From positions 124,001-188,000 of the forward strand of contig NZ_CP050137.1 in the NCBI RefSeq assembly GCF_013344685.1: a stretch of DNA of 64,000 nt. The letters run 5' to 3'. Origin of the DNA: Sphingomonas sp. CL5.1. Its GTDB lineage: Bacteria; Pseudomonadota; Alphaproteobacteria; Sphingomonadales; Sphingomonadaceae. Made by a program: the position numbers and the translations under genes. Every line of letters starts with the position of its first letter. Positions within the stretch are counted from its first letter, which is position 1. The notes beneath the pieces were generated by a model, which saw nothing but the letters and a program-made list of their open reading frames with translations, was not told where the DNA came from and searched no databases. Below are positions 8,548 to 18,427 of this stretch, one piece after another.

Positions 8548-9768
8548 CTATGTTGGTTGGAGCGGAGCTTTTTTGGCTCGAGGCTTCGCTCTCCATCGTG
8601 ATGCGAAGTAAGTATATTCCTGTTCGGCGGCCTCAACCCGACCTCGTTCTTCCGCTCGTTTCTCGGGTATGTTGTAGTCGTAGGCCGATCCGCGCTTGGT
8701 ATGGCTGGTGGGTAGCCCTGCGCGCAGTTCAATGCTCCGGAATTTGCGCGCGAGGAGTGCTGGTCGCATCCAGATGTAGTCGGTGCCCTTGGTCAGCATG
8801 TGCCAGATTATCATTGCGAGCTTCCGGGCGGTTGCCACTGCCGCGATATGCTTACCGCGACGCGAAGCGATGCGCTGGAAGAATGCGCCCAGCGGCCCCG
8901 GTGAACGGGCAACCGCCCAGGCTGCTTCGACGAGCATCCCGCGGGCCTGACCGCGACCCTGCTTTGTGATCCTGCCGTGGTATGCTGGTCCTTCGCCGGA
9001 TTGATGGACGCTCGGGTTGAGTCCGAGATAGCTCGCCAGCTTCGTCGGATCCGCGAACCGCCGGATGTCGCCAATGGCAGCTGCTACGCCGGAAGCCACG
9101 ACCATATCCACGCCTGGCAATGTCATCAGGCGCCGGATGATTGGATCGGCCATGGCTTCGTGCGCGATCTCTCCCTCTATCACCTTGAGCGAGCTTTCGA
9201 TCAAATCGATCTGCGCCAGGTGGCGTTCGATAGCAGCCCGTTCATCGGCCGGCACAATCTGGGCAGCGATCCATTTTCGCCCACTGATGCCGACCAGATT
9301 ACCGTGCGGGCAAGGTGGAATGAGGTGGCTGTGAAGAATCGACTGGATCAGGTTCTTCAGCCGAACCCTTTGTCGCACGAGCTGCGTGCGACGCGCCACC
9401 TGTCGGCGCAAAGCAAGGGTGCGTTCGTCCGGCACCCAGACTTCCGGAAGAAATCCGGTGGAATAGAGCTTCGCCAATACGGCGGCATCGATCGCATCTG
9501 TCTTGATCTTGGCGTGGGCGATCATCCGTACCTGCTTGGGGTTGGCGATCACAACACGATCGACATGTGACGCCAGAACCTCAGCAACCGCCGCGGCGTT
9601 GCCCGTGGCCTCGACGATCACGTGGTCATCGTGCGTCAGTTCTTTCCGGGCAAATGCTTCCAGGCTGTCCCGGGCCATGGGGATGCGCCCCATGCGGTGG
9701 AGCTGCCCGTCCAGCAGCGATACGACTTCAGCAGCCACTCGGTGAATATCCATGCCAATGATGCGCAT
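8548..9768 (-). CDS. IS110-family transposase (DEDD recombinase)
   Basis: The 406-residue protein begins MRIIGMDIHR with the RuvC-like first aspartate. It continues with VIVEATGNA and KTDAIDAAVLAKL, the E and D/D residues of the DEDD site, and has the C-terminal Transposase_20 region (LMTLPGVDMVVA, LASYLGLNPSVHQSG) with its catalytic-serine context (HQSGEG). The start at 9768 follows a strong AAGGAGGGAG site. The gene is intact, so the element may still be active. Confidence 0.92.
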   Translation of the reverse strand: MRIIGMDIHRVAAEVVSLLDGQLHRMGRIPMARDSLEAFARKELTHDDHVIVEATGNAAAVAEVLASHVDRVVIANPKQVRMIAHAKIKTDAIDAAVLAKLYSTGFLPEVWVPDERTLALRRQVARRTQLVRQRVRLKNLIQSILHSHLIPPCPHGNLVGISGRKWIAAQIVPADERAAIERHLAQIDLIESSLKVIEGEIAHEAMADPIIRRLMTLPGVDMVVASGVAAAIGDIRRFADPTKLASYLGLNPSVHQSGEGPAYHGRITKQGRGQARGMLVEAAWAVARSPGPLGAFFQRIASRRGKHIAAVATARKLAMIIWHMLTKGTDYIWMRPALLARKFRSIELRAGLPTSHTKRGSAYDYNIPEKRAEERGRVEAAEQEYTYFASRWRAKPRAKKAPLQPT

Positions 9769-10003
9769 GTCTCCCTCCTTGGTCAGTGCGAAAGGGAGCG
9801 GCGGGCAACACGACAATTACGGATCCGCGCTCGCAGCGCATCCGGGCTAGTCGCAGGGGCGGCCAGATAACGACCTCGAACTCGCGGTTCATGTCAGTGC
9901 GACGGCCTGCCCGCACTTGCGTGCTCCGGTGCCCCGAGGCCCGGATCGCGTGAACCTACACGGTCCACTTGAGTCGGGGAACCGGGACACCGGCTACATC
10001 ATG
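9769..10003 (-). ncRNA. Candidate bridge-RNA region of the IS110 element
   Basis: This non-coding stretch lies upstream of an intact IS110 transposase, where IS110-group elements transcribe a structured RNA that pairs with target and donor DNA. It has several GC-rich dyads (for example GGATCCGCGCTCGCAGCGCATCC near 9830). I could not identify the guide loops by eye, so this call rests on position within the family. Confidence 0.4.
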
Positions 10004-10122
10004 CCGGATAATGCCTATATCGAGACGTTTTACGGGTCGCTGCGCGACGAGTGTTTGAATGTGCATTGGTTCGAGACCATCGCCCAGGCCCGGCAGCTGA
10101 TCGAGGCCTGGAGAGGCGAATA
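10004..10122 (+). pseudogene. IS3-family transposase fragment, 3' side of the split
   Basis: This continues the fragment at 8405 with NAYIETFYGSLRDECLN, WFETIAQARQLIEAWR and GEY, the typical C-terminal region of IS3 OrfB. It is cut off by the start of an IS21 end at about 10123, so the C-terminal tail is missing. Confidence 0.8.
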
Positions 10123-10287
10123 TGTAAATAGGCGTCGAACCGGGACCCCCGATCTGCGTCCAAAAGGGCCCCCCTTATGGTGCTGGCGAACGATGATGCG
10201 GAGCGCACCGTTCGCGCTGCTTGCGGCGTAGGGAGGGCGTAGCCCGACCGGAGGCGCAAGCAGCGCGAACCGATCTTCACTCCGGCG

Positions 10288-10596
10288 TCAGCTGCGGTTC
10301 TTGAAGCGCCAGCTGTCGTTGCCGGTCTCGACGATGTCGCAGTGGTGGGTGATGCGATCGAGCAGTGCGGTCGTCATCTTGGGATCAGCGATGCGTCGCT
10401 GGTATCTGCTGTGCATCCGTGACGACACGCGCCGGCAGCTTGGACAGCGGGGCGCCGACAACCGCGATCGACAATTGATGACAATGCGCTCGGTCTCGAA
10501 AATGACCTCCTCGACGATCAGCTGGCGTGGAATGAGTGGCAGGATACGCTCGGCCAAGGTTCGACAGGCTCCTTCTACGGAGCTTTTATGAATCAA
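10288..10596 (-). pseudogene. Chimeric ORF: ISL3 transposase N-terminus joined to IstB C-terminus
   Basis: The first ~72 residues resemble the N-terminus of ISL3 transposases, with the zinc-ribbon [17 protein letters not shown]. At about position 10380 the frame runs into [20 protein letters not shown], the C-terminal end of the IS21 helper ATPase IstB. The join is in frame, making a 102-residue open frame with no plausible function. It is the scar of a deletion or recombination between two elements. Confidence 0.7.
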
Positions 10597-10661
10597 CCAG
10601 ATTCATGATTCGTTCCCGACGCTTGCACCGAAATTGCGGGAGAACCCATATTCGCGGAGAA

Positions 10662-11272
10662 TTACTCGCCCGCTGACAGATAATGCCAGAGGTCGTAGAT
10701 CGTCCGGTCGCGACCGAAGAACCGGGGGTGATCGGCGATCACTTCGTCGCCCATCCGCACGACTACGCCCGAACATAGACCGCCCGCGACGCACACAGCC
10801 GCACATGAGCGACCTTCACGCGCATCGGCTTGCCTGCGATCTCCACGTCTTCGTGGCTCCAGTCGAACTGGTACGCCTCGCCCTGCCTGAACAGCAGCGG
10901 GATGAACGCCGCCACGCCGTCGCCGGGGTCCTTGCGCCGCGCCTCGACCCACCGCGCGGCGTAGCGCCGGACCGCATCGTACGATCCCTCGAAGCCCTCG
11001 CGCAGCAGCAGATCATGGATACGCGTCATCCGCAGCCGATCGCGACGCGGGCGCGCCTCGTTCTCGGCCAGCAGCGTATCGAGCCGCTCCTGAAACGGCC
11101 CGATCCGCGGCAGCGGCTGCACCGAACGATGGTAATCGAACGCGCCTTCCGGCGACCGGATCGCCTTGCGGATCACCTTGCGCGACAACCGCAGGTCCCG
11201 CGCGATCTCCTTGATCGGCTTGCCACCGGCGTACTCACGCCGAATCCGTACCACCGTCTCCACCACCAACAT
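10662..11272 (-). pseudogene. istA: IS21 transposase IstA, truncated and frameshifted
   Basis: The N-terminal 165 residues of IstA are present (KEIARDLRLSRKVIRKAIR helix-turn-helix, then GEAYQFDWSHEDVEIAG starting the catalytic region). They end at a stop and continue in another frame with a piece from much later in IstA (HPRFFGRDRTIYDLWHYL). The catalytic domain between these points is deleted. Confidence 0.8.
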
Positions 11273-11470
11273 CCCGATCTCGCCGCCTGAGAATACCCGG
11301 GCCGCCGTCTAAACCATCGAAATGAGGGGTCCCTTTTGGACGCCGATCACCCGGCCAAGGGGACCCTTTTTGCACGCCGATCCACACGCTGAAGATGGAC
11401 TATCAAAGCCAAGCGCTTCAAGGCAACAATGCACTAACAATCAACACGGACCACTCAGTGGGAGCCGATC

Positions 11471-12562
11471 ATGATCAAAGAGGAAGATAATAGCAGTCTC
11501 ATACGCGACATTGGCAAAGGCGGCGTGACGATCAATGACGTGGCCGCTGCGGCGAACGTTTCGATCCGGACCGTCTCGCGGGTTCTCAATCGCTCACCGA
11601 AGGTCAATGCGGAAACAAGACGCCAAATCGAGGAGGTGATTGAACGGCTTGGTTTTAGCCCCAGCCAGCGTGCGCGGGCACTGGCTGTCGGCCGGTCATC
11701 GTTGATCGGTATGGTGCACGATGATCCCAATGCGCTGGTCCTGGATGCCGTCCAGCGCGGCGTGGTCGCCGAATGCGTTCGGCGTGGATACGAACTCGTG
11801 GTCCATCCTGCGGGCCTTGTCAGCGACGACGTCGTCGCCGACATCGTTACGTTCGTGAACCGCTCACGCGTCGATGGCCTGATAGTCCTGTCACCCGTTT
11901 CAGAACTGCCGGCGATCCCCAAAGCGCTGTCGACGATGAAGGTCCCGGTCGTCGGTCTCGCGTCGGTGCGCATCCCTTCCTATCCCGCCATGCTCGTGTC
12001 CGACGAGCGTCGAGGCGCGGAAGCCATCGGAAACCATCTGATAGAACTTGGGCACCGCCGGATAGCCATTATCACCGGACCGCGCACGTTTCATTCGGCC
12101 ACCGAGCGCGAACAGGGTTTTCGCAGCGCGCTTCATACGGCAAGGATCAAGCTCGCGGCTGAACATGTCGTGGAGGGCGACTACGGCTTCGATTCCGGAA
12201 CTAGCGCGGCCCATCACCTGCTGACGCACGACAATCGGCCCACGGCGATCTTCGCCAGTAACGATGTCATGGCAGCGGCCGTGCTCAAGGTGGCGACCCA
12301 ACTCGGCCTGTCGGTGCCGCAGGATCTGTCGGTTGCAGGTTTTGACGGCAGCGTTATTGCCAAGATGGTTACGCCTGCCTTGACGACAGTTCATCGCCCT
12401 TTGCTGAACATGGCGAGCAATGCGACAGCCCTGCTGATTGACATGATCGAAGATCAATCCTTGGTCTGGACGACAGATATTTCTGTTGATCTGAAAATTG
12501 AAATTCGCGAGTCTACCGGCCCGGTTCCTTCCACCCCGCCTAGACCAGGGCGCGGGCGATAG
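11471..12562 (+). CDS. LacI-family regulator of the pectin/uronate locus
   Basis: This 363-residue protein has a LacI DNA-binding head (TINDVAAAANVSIRTVSRVLN, then RARALAVGRSSLIG hinge) and a periplasmic-binding-protein-like effector domain with GHRRIAIITGP and FASNDVMAAAVL. It begins the uronate locus and its 3' end overlaps the convergent reductase gene by 23 nt. The likely ligand is a hexuronate or KDG and the likely site is the CG-centred palindrome at 15463-15482. Both are inferred. Confidence 0.88.
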   Translation: MIKEEDNSSLIRDIGKGGVTINDVAAAANVSIRTVSRVLNRSPKVNAETRRQIEEVIERLGFSPSQRARALAVGRSSLIGMVHDDPNALVLDAVQRGVVAECVRRGYELVVHPAGLVSDDVVADIVTFVNRSRVDGLIVLSPVSELPAIPKALSTMKVPVVGLASVRIPSYPAMLVSDERRGAEAIGNHLIELGHRRIAIITGPRTFHSATEREQGFRSALHTARIKLAAEHVVEGDYGFDSGTSAAHHLLTHDNRPTAIFASNDVMAAAVLKVATQLGLSVPQDLSVAGFDGSVIAKMVTPALTTVHRPLLNMASNATALLIDMIEDQSLVWTTDISVDLKIEIRESTGPVPSTPPRPGRGR

Positions 12563-13969
12563 CGCGCGGATCGGCCATCGCGGAATGGGCAGCGATGACT
12601 TCGCGACGGAACACGGCGTCTTGTGCGAGTGCGCCGAAAACATCGCGAAGGTCGAGCAAAGCCGCCGGGTCGTCGGCTCGCTCCAGCAAACGCGCGGCCA
12701 ACGGATCGACGAGATCCTCGATATGCGTCCTCATGGAGGCGAGAAACCTGAACCAGGCGGCAATCGGCACGGCCAATCGATTGATCGGACGGCCTTCCTG
12801 TCGGGCGTCCCGGACGGTGTCGAGCAATCGATAGGGCAGCTTTTGCGATCCGTCCCAGGCGATCTGGGACAACTTATGTTCGATCGCGGAATTGGCAAAC
12901 CGGGCGAGGATGGCATCGATATAGGCCGGCAGCGAAAGGCTCGAGGGGACGCGCAACGAAGGGGTTATGTCGCGACGCATCAATTCCTCGACAAATCGCG
13001 CGAGCTGCGGATCCGCCATGGCCTGCACCACAGTGGAATACCGCAGAAGCAGGCCGATATAGGCGAGAGTCGAGTGCGCGCCGTTCAGCAGCCTCAGCTT
13101 GGCCGTTTCGAATGCACGCACATCGCCGGCAAAGGTTGCGCCGGCGAGGTCGAGAGGCGGGCGGCCCGAGCCAAAGGAGTCCTCGATGACCCATTGCGAA
13201 AATCGTTCGCGCTGAATGGGCCAGGCGTCGGCAAGCCCCGTCGCCTCGACAACGCGTCTACGCAAAAGGTCATCGGTCGCGGGGGTGATCGAATCCACCA
13301 TGGTCGAAGGAAATCGAACCTCGTCCTCGATCCACCGCGCAAGATCCGGGTCGGAGCGCTCCGCAAAACTTCGCACCGCGCCAGCAAGCTTGCGCCCATT
13401 TTCGGAAAGATTGTCACACGACATGATCGCTATGGGCCCGCTGCCCGCCGCGCGCCGCGCGGCCAAGCCGGTAACAATCCAGGCTATTACAGAACTCGGG
13501 GGACTATTGCTCGCCAAGTCGCGGCGGATCGCCGGATTGGTCCAGTCGAGTTGCCCGGTTTCGTCCAGGCAATAGCCTTTCTCGGTGACCGTGCAGGTTA
13601 TGAGCCTTGTCTCGGGTGAGGCCATGTAGCCAACGATCGCCGCTTGGTCGTTCGTGGTAAGGATCTGCTTGATCGAACCGATCACGCGCACATCCGGCGT
13701 CTGATCGAGCTGCGTCAGAGTATAGAGGCCGTCTTGCGGCCGGAGGGCCTCGGCCACGCGCGCCGAATTGATGCCAACGGCCGCGATGCCCCAGGCCGGG
13801 TCATGATGCAGCACGGTATCGAACGCCGCCGCCTGATGGGCACGGTGGAACGCTCCCGGGCCGAAATGCAGCACTCCGGCCGTCACCTGGGCGCGGTCAT
13901 AGCGTGGGCGGAATACGGCGCTGGGCAACAGCCTCATCGTCGTGTTCGATAGACGCGGATGTTCGGCCA

Positions 13970-13973
<4 letters not shown>
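12540..13973 (-). CDS. Mannitol dehydrogenase-family hexuronate reductase (UxuB-like)
   Basis: The 477-residue protein has the long-chain polyol dehydrogenase signature: LHFGPGAFHRAHQ at the NAD site, VTEKGYCLD, MSCDNLSENG and KLRLLNGAHSTLAY with the catalytic lysine region. By sequence it resembles D-fructuronate reductase (UxuB), yet the neighbouring dehydratase is altronate-type (UxaA), so it may reduce tagaturonate, fructuronate, or both. It starts within the stop of uxaC (ATGA) and is co-transcribed with it. Confidence 0.85.
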
Positions 13974-15412
<1,439 letters not shown>

Positions 15413-15462
15413 TTTTTCCTCTGTACTTGTTCCAGATTTCCCGGTCGTGCGGACTAAGCATA

Positions 15463-15482
15463 TTGTGCCAGCGCTGGCAATC
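15463..15482. promoter_or_regulatory. Candidate LacI-type operator between uxaC and uxaA
   Basis: TTGTGCCAGCGCTGGCAATC has a perfect 12-bp palindromic core (GCCAGCGCTGGC, 15467-15478) with the central CG typical of LacI-family sites. It sits between two divergent uronate operons, 18 bp from the uxaA start and 51 bp from the uxaC start. Binding by the LacI protein at 11471 is inferred. Confidence 0.6.
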
Positions 15483-15498
15483 TGATATCCGAATCATC

Positions 15499-17013
15499 AT
15501 GGGCGAGATCGAAACCGCTGAACATGAAATTCCTGCTTTCCTCCGTATTGCCGCGGAGGACGACGTCGCTGTCGCCCTGCGCGATCTGGAGCAGGGGTAT
15601 GTGGTTAGGGTTGGAGACGGGGGAGTGACCCTGCGCCAGCCAATTCCTTCGGGTCACAAGTTTGCATTGAAAGCTATCGCGCCCGGGGACCGAGTGCATC
15701 GCTATCGGGAGTCGATCGGCCTTGCGACGCGTGCGATCGCGCCGGGCGAGCATGTCCATTCTCATAATCTGCGAACCGCGCTTTCGGGGGAGCTGGACTA
15801 TGCCTATCGGCCGCGCACGCGCGCACCACAGACCGTCATTCATAATCGCCTGAATTTCATGGGTTTTAGACGGCGTGACGGAACGGTCGGTACGCGGAAT
15901 GAAATCTGGATCATCCCGACGGTCGGTTGTGTCGGCCGCTTGGCCGAGCGGCTCGCCGCGGCGGCGTCGGCGACGGCAGCGGAGGGGACGGATGGCATAT
16001 ATGCGTTCAATCACCCCTATGGCTGTTCGCAGCTCGGGGCCGACCTCGAGGCAACGTCGGCATTGCTGGCGGCGCTCGCGCAGAACCCGAATGCGGCCGG
16101 CGTGCTGGTGATCGGACTGGGTTGCGAGTCCAACCGGCTCGATGCATTGCTGGCGCGAATTCCGCTCCCTCGACGCGATCGGGTAAGGGCGCTGCTTGCG
16201 CAGGATGCGGAAGATGAGTTCGCCGCCGGCATGGCTGAGCTCGGCAAATTGCTTGCGCTGGCAAAGAACGACAAGCGGGAAAAATTCCCTCTTTCGACGT
16301 TGCGCATCGGGGTGAAATGCGGCGGCTCGGACGGCATGAGCGGATTGACCGCCAACCCCGTGATCGGCCGTGTGGTCGATGCCGTTACGGCGGCGGGTGG
16401 GTCCGCCCTTCTCACCGAGATTCCGGAAACATTCGGGGCGGAGCAACTGTTGATGGCGCGGGCCGACGGCCGCGCGACCTTCGACCGGCTCGTTGAAGTG
16501 GTCAATCGGTTCAAGCGGTATTTCGTCGAGCATGGCGAGCCTGTCTCAGAGAACCCAAGTCCCGGCAATATCGCGGGCGGCATCACAACTCTTGAGGAAA
16601 AATCGCTCGGCGCGATACAAAAGGGCGGCGTCGCGACGTTGACGGACGTCATCGACTATGGCGGCCAGCTTCGGCGACCGGGCCTGACCCTGCTCGAGGC
16701 TCCGGGCAATGATGCGGTATCGACGACGGCGCTCGCAGCAGCGGGCGCGACGCTGATTCTTTTTTCGACGGGCCGCGGTACGCCGGCGGGCAGTCCAGTG
16801 CCGACGCTGAAGATCGCCTCGAACAACGCATTGGCGACCCGAAAGCCTGGGTGGATCGATTTCGATGCAAGTCAATCGTTCGAGATCGGCATTGCTGCTG
16901 CCGCCGAGAATTTGCTCGATCTCGTCCTGAGAACCGCGAGCGGCGAAGGCGCTCGGAATGAAGTCAATGAGGAAAGATCGATAGGCATCTGGAAAAGAGG
17001 CGTGACCCTATAG
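15499..17013 (+). CDS. uxaA: Altronate dehydratase UxaA
   Basis: The 504-residue protein removes water from D-altronate to give 2-keto-3-deoxygluconate. The SAF-type N-terminal domain occupies about residues 1-95 and the catalytic part follows. Family landmarks in order are FMGFRRRDGTVGTRNE, NHPYGCSQLGAD, GLGCESNR, GVKCGGSDGMSG and EIPETFGAEQLL; the conserved cysteines probably hold the Fe-S cluster. The ATG at 15499 matches the SAF domain; the open frame further upstream overlaps uxaC. It heads the plus-strand pectin operon. Confidence 0.93.
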   Translation: MGEIETAEHEIPAFLRIAAEDDVAVALRDLEQGYVVRVGDGGVTLRQPIPSGHKFALKAIAPGDRVHRYRESIGLATRAIAPGEHVHSHNLRTALSGELDYAYRPRTRAPQTVIHNRLNFMGFRRRDGTVGTRNEIWIIPTVGCVGRLAERLAAAASATAAEGTDGIYAFNHPYGCSQLGADLEATSALLAALAQNPNAAGVLVIGLGCESNRLDALLARIPLPRRDRVRALLAQDAEDEFAAGMAELGKLLALAKNDKREKFPLSTLRIGVKCGGSDGMSGLTANPVIGRVVDAVTAAGGSALLTEIPETFGAEQLLMARADGRATFDRLVEVVNRFKRYFVEHGEPVSENPSPGNIAGGITTLEEKSLGAIQKGGVATLTDVIDYGGQLRRPGLTLLEAPGNDAVSTTALAAAGATLILFSTGRGTPAGSPVPTLKIASNNALATRKPGWIDFDASQSFEIGIAAAAENLLDLVLRTASGEGARNEVNEERSIGIWKRGVTL

Positions 17014-17073
17014 AAAACGTGTGTTGCCGGGCGGCGGAAAAATTCGCGCCTTTGCCAGGAGAGGAAACATGGT

Positions 17074-18336
17074 GTGGCAAATAATGTTCCAAAATTCGGC
17101 GAAATATACGGCAGAGGGAAATACCGTTGGGTGATTTGTTTGTTGCTGTTCCTCGCGACAGCTATCAATTATATTGATAGGCAAATGATCGGTATTCTAA
17201 AGCCGACATTGCAAACGGAATTATCCTGGAATGATAAAGATTTCGCGGGAATTATCTTCTGGTTCCAAGCGGCCTATACCGTGGGTTATATCGGCTTCGG
17301 AAGACTGGTGGATCGCATCGGCGCCAAGGTCGGGTACGCCGCCGCTTTCGTAATCTGGACGCTGGCGCACATCCTCCACGGCGCCGCGGGTTCGGTGGCC
17401 GGCTTCAGTGCTGCGCGCGTCTTGCTGGGGCTTGGAGAATCGGGCAATTTTCCAGCCGGCCTAAAGGCGATCGCAGATTGGTTTCCTCCGCGCGAGCGCG
17501 CCCTCGCGACTGGCATCTTCAATGCCGGCGCCAATGTAGGCGCTATCGTGACACCGTTTCTTGTGCCGATACTCGTCGTCACCTACGGCTGGAGGGCGGC
17601 ATTCGTCATAACGGGAATTGCCAGCTTGGCCTGGCTCGTGGCGTGGTTCGTGATGTATCGGCTTCCACCCGATGCGGCCGCGCGCGCAGCAATCACCGCG
17701 CAACAGCCTTCGCCGCGCTATGCCACTTTACTGAGGCAGCGTGAGACCTGGGCCTTCGCTATCGCCAAGCTGCTGACCGACCCGATCTGGTGGCTTTTTC
17801 TGTTCTGGCTGCCGGATTTCCTGTCACGCCGTCACGGCCTGGACTTGCTGAGCTTCGGCCCTCCGCTGCTCGTTATTTACCTGATGTCGGACCTGGGCAG
17901 CGTCGCAGGCGGCTGGGTCTCGTCGACGCTCATGCGTAGAGGAGCACCGGTCAATCGTGCGCGCAAGATCGCAATGCTGATCTGCGCGCTCGCGATCACG
18001 CCGATCTTCTTCGCGCAATATATCGACAGTCTTTGGGGTGCCGTCGCCATCATCAGCGTCGCGGCCGCCGGCCACCAAGCCTGGTCGGCCAATCTGTTCA
18101 CCCTGCCCTCGGACATGTTCCCGCGGGGCGCGATCGGCACGGTCATCGGTCTGGGCGGTGCCGCAGGCGGCATCGGCGGAATGATGATCGCAACCTATAC
18201 GGGTTTCGTCCTGAGTACTTTCGGGAACTACGGACCGATCTTTGTCGTCGCCGGGAGCGTCTATCTCATCGCCCTGCTGATCATTCACCTGCTCGTGCCG
18301 ACGATCAGCGCCAACAGGTCCCTGGCAGGTGAATAA
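17074..18336 (+). CDS. MFS hexuronate transporter (ExuT-like, anion:cation symporter family)
   Basis: This 420-residue protein has about 12 membrane segments, the NYIDRQMIG motif in helix 1, GRLVDRIGAKVGY in the loop between helices 2 and 3, and GLGESGNFPAGLKAIADWF, which is characteristic of hexuronate and glucarate transporters. It would import galacturonate across the inner membrane. The start must be GTG at 17074: the ATG at 17069, better placed after GGAGAGG, is in another frame and stops after 21 codons. The position between uxaA and the pectin enzymes supports the substrate. Confidence 0.9.
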   Translation: MANNVPKFGEIYGRGKYRWVICLLLFLATAINYIDRQMIGILKPTLQTELSWNDKDFAGIIFWFQAAYTVGYIGFGRLVDRIGAKVGYAAAFVIWTLAHILHGAAGSVAGFSAARVLLGLGESGNFPAGLKAIADWFPPRERALATGIFNAGANVGAIVTPFLVPILVVTYGWRAAFVITGIASLAWLVAWFVMYRLPPDAAARAAITAQQPSPRYATLLRQRETWAFAIAKLLTDPIWWLFLFWLPDFLSRRHGLDLLSFGPPLLVIYLMSDLGSVAGGWVSSTLMRRGAPVNRARKIAMLICALAITPIFFAQYIDSLWGAVAIISVAAAGHQAWSANLFTLPSDMFPRGAIGTVIGLGGAAGGIGGMMIATYTGFVLSTFGNYGPIFVVAGSVYLIALLIIHLLVPTISANRSLAGE

Positions 18337-18427
18337 GACGCCTCAAATTGCGCGGCCGGAGGCCCGCTGTCCGCGACGACGCCGCATGTGTCGTAGCGAG
18401 AACGCCCGTTCGCCAGGGAGGAAAGGG

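Larger units (their letters stand above)
8528..10003 (-). mobile_element. IS110-family element inserted in an IS3 transposase remnant
   Basis: The ends are placed by rejoining the interrupted IS3 reading frame: ...KPTD stops at 8527 and DNAYIET resumes around 10004. The element is about 1.48 kb with one transposase gene on the minus strand. The 235 bp upstream of that gene (9769-10003) is non-coding and is where IS110-group elements encode their bridge RNA. As usual for the family I see no long terminal inverted repeats. The exact end is uncertain by a few bases. Confidence 0.75.
10123..11386 (-). mobile_element. Collapsed IS21-family element
   Basis: Both IS21-type ends are recognisable. 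TGTAAATAGGCGTCGAACC opens at 10123, and the reverse complement of 11386 reads TGTGGATCGGCGTGCAAAAA. Each is followed by an internal GGCGTCCAAAAGGG-type repeat (10150-10170; 11322-11345). Between them remain only the N-terminal part of IstA, a shifted piece of its middle, an ISL3 fragment and the last 30 codons of IstB. A complete element would be roughly twice this length, so it is dead. I see no target duplication. Confidence 0.72.

Noticed and set aside
15454..16533. 359-codon minus-strand open frame opposite uxaA
   Set aside because: It covers the divergent promoter and the uxaA start and has no recognisable features.
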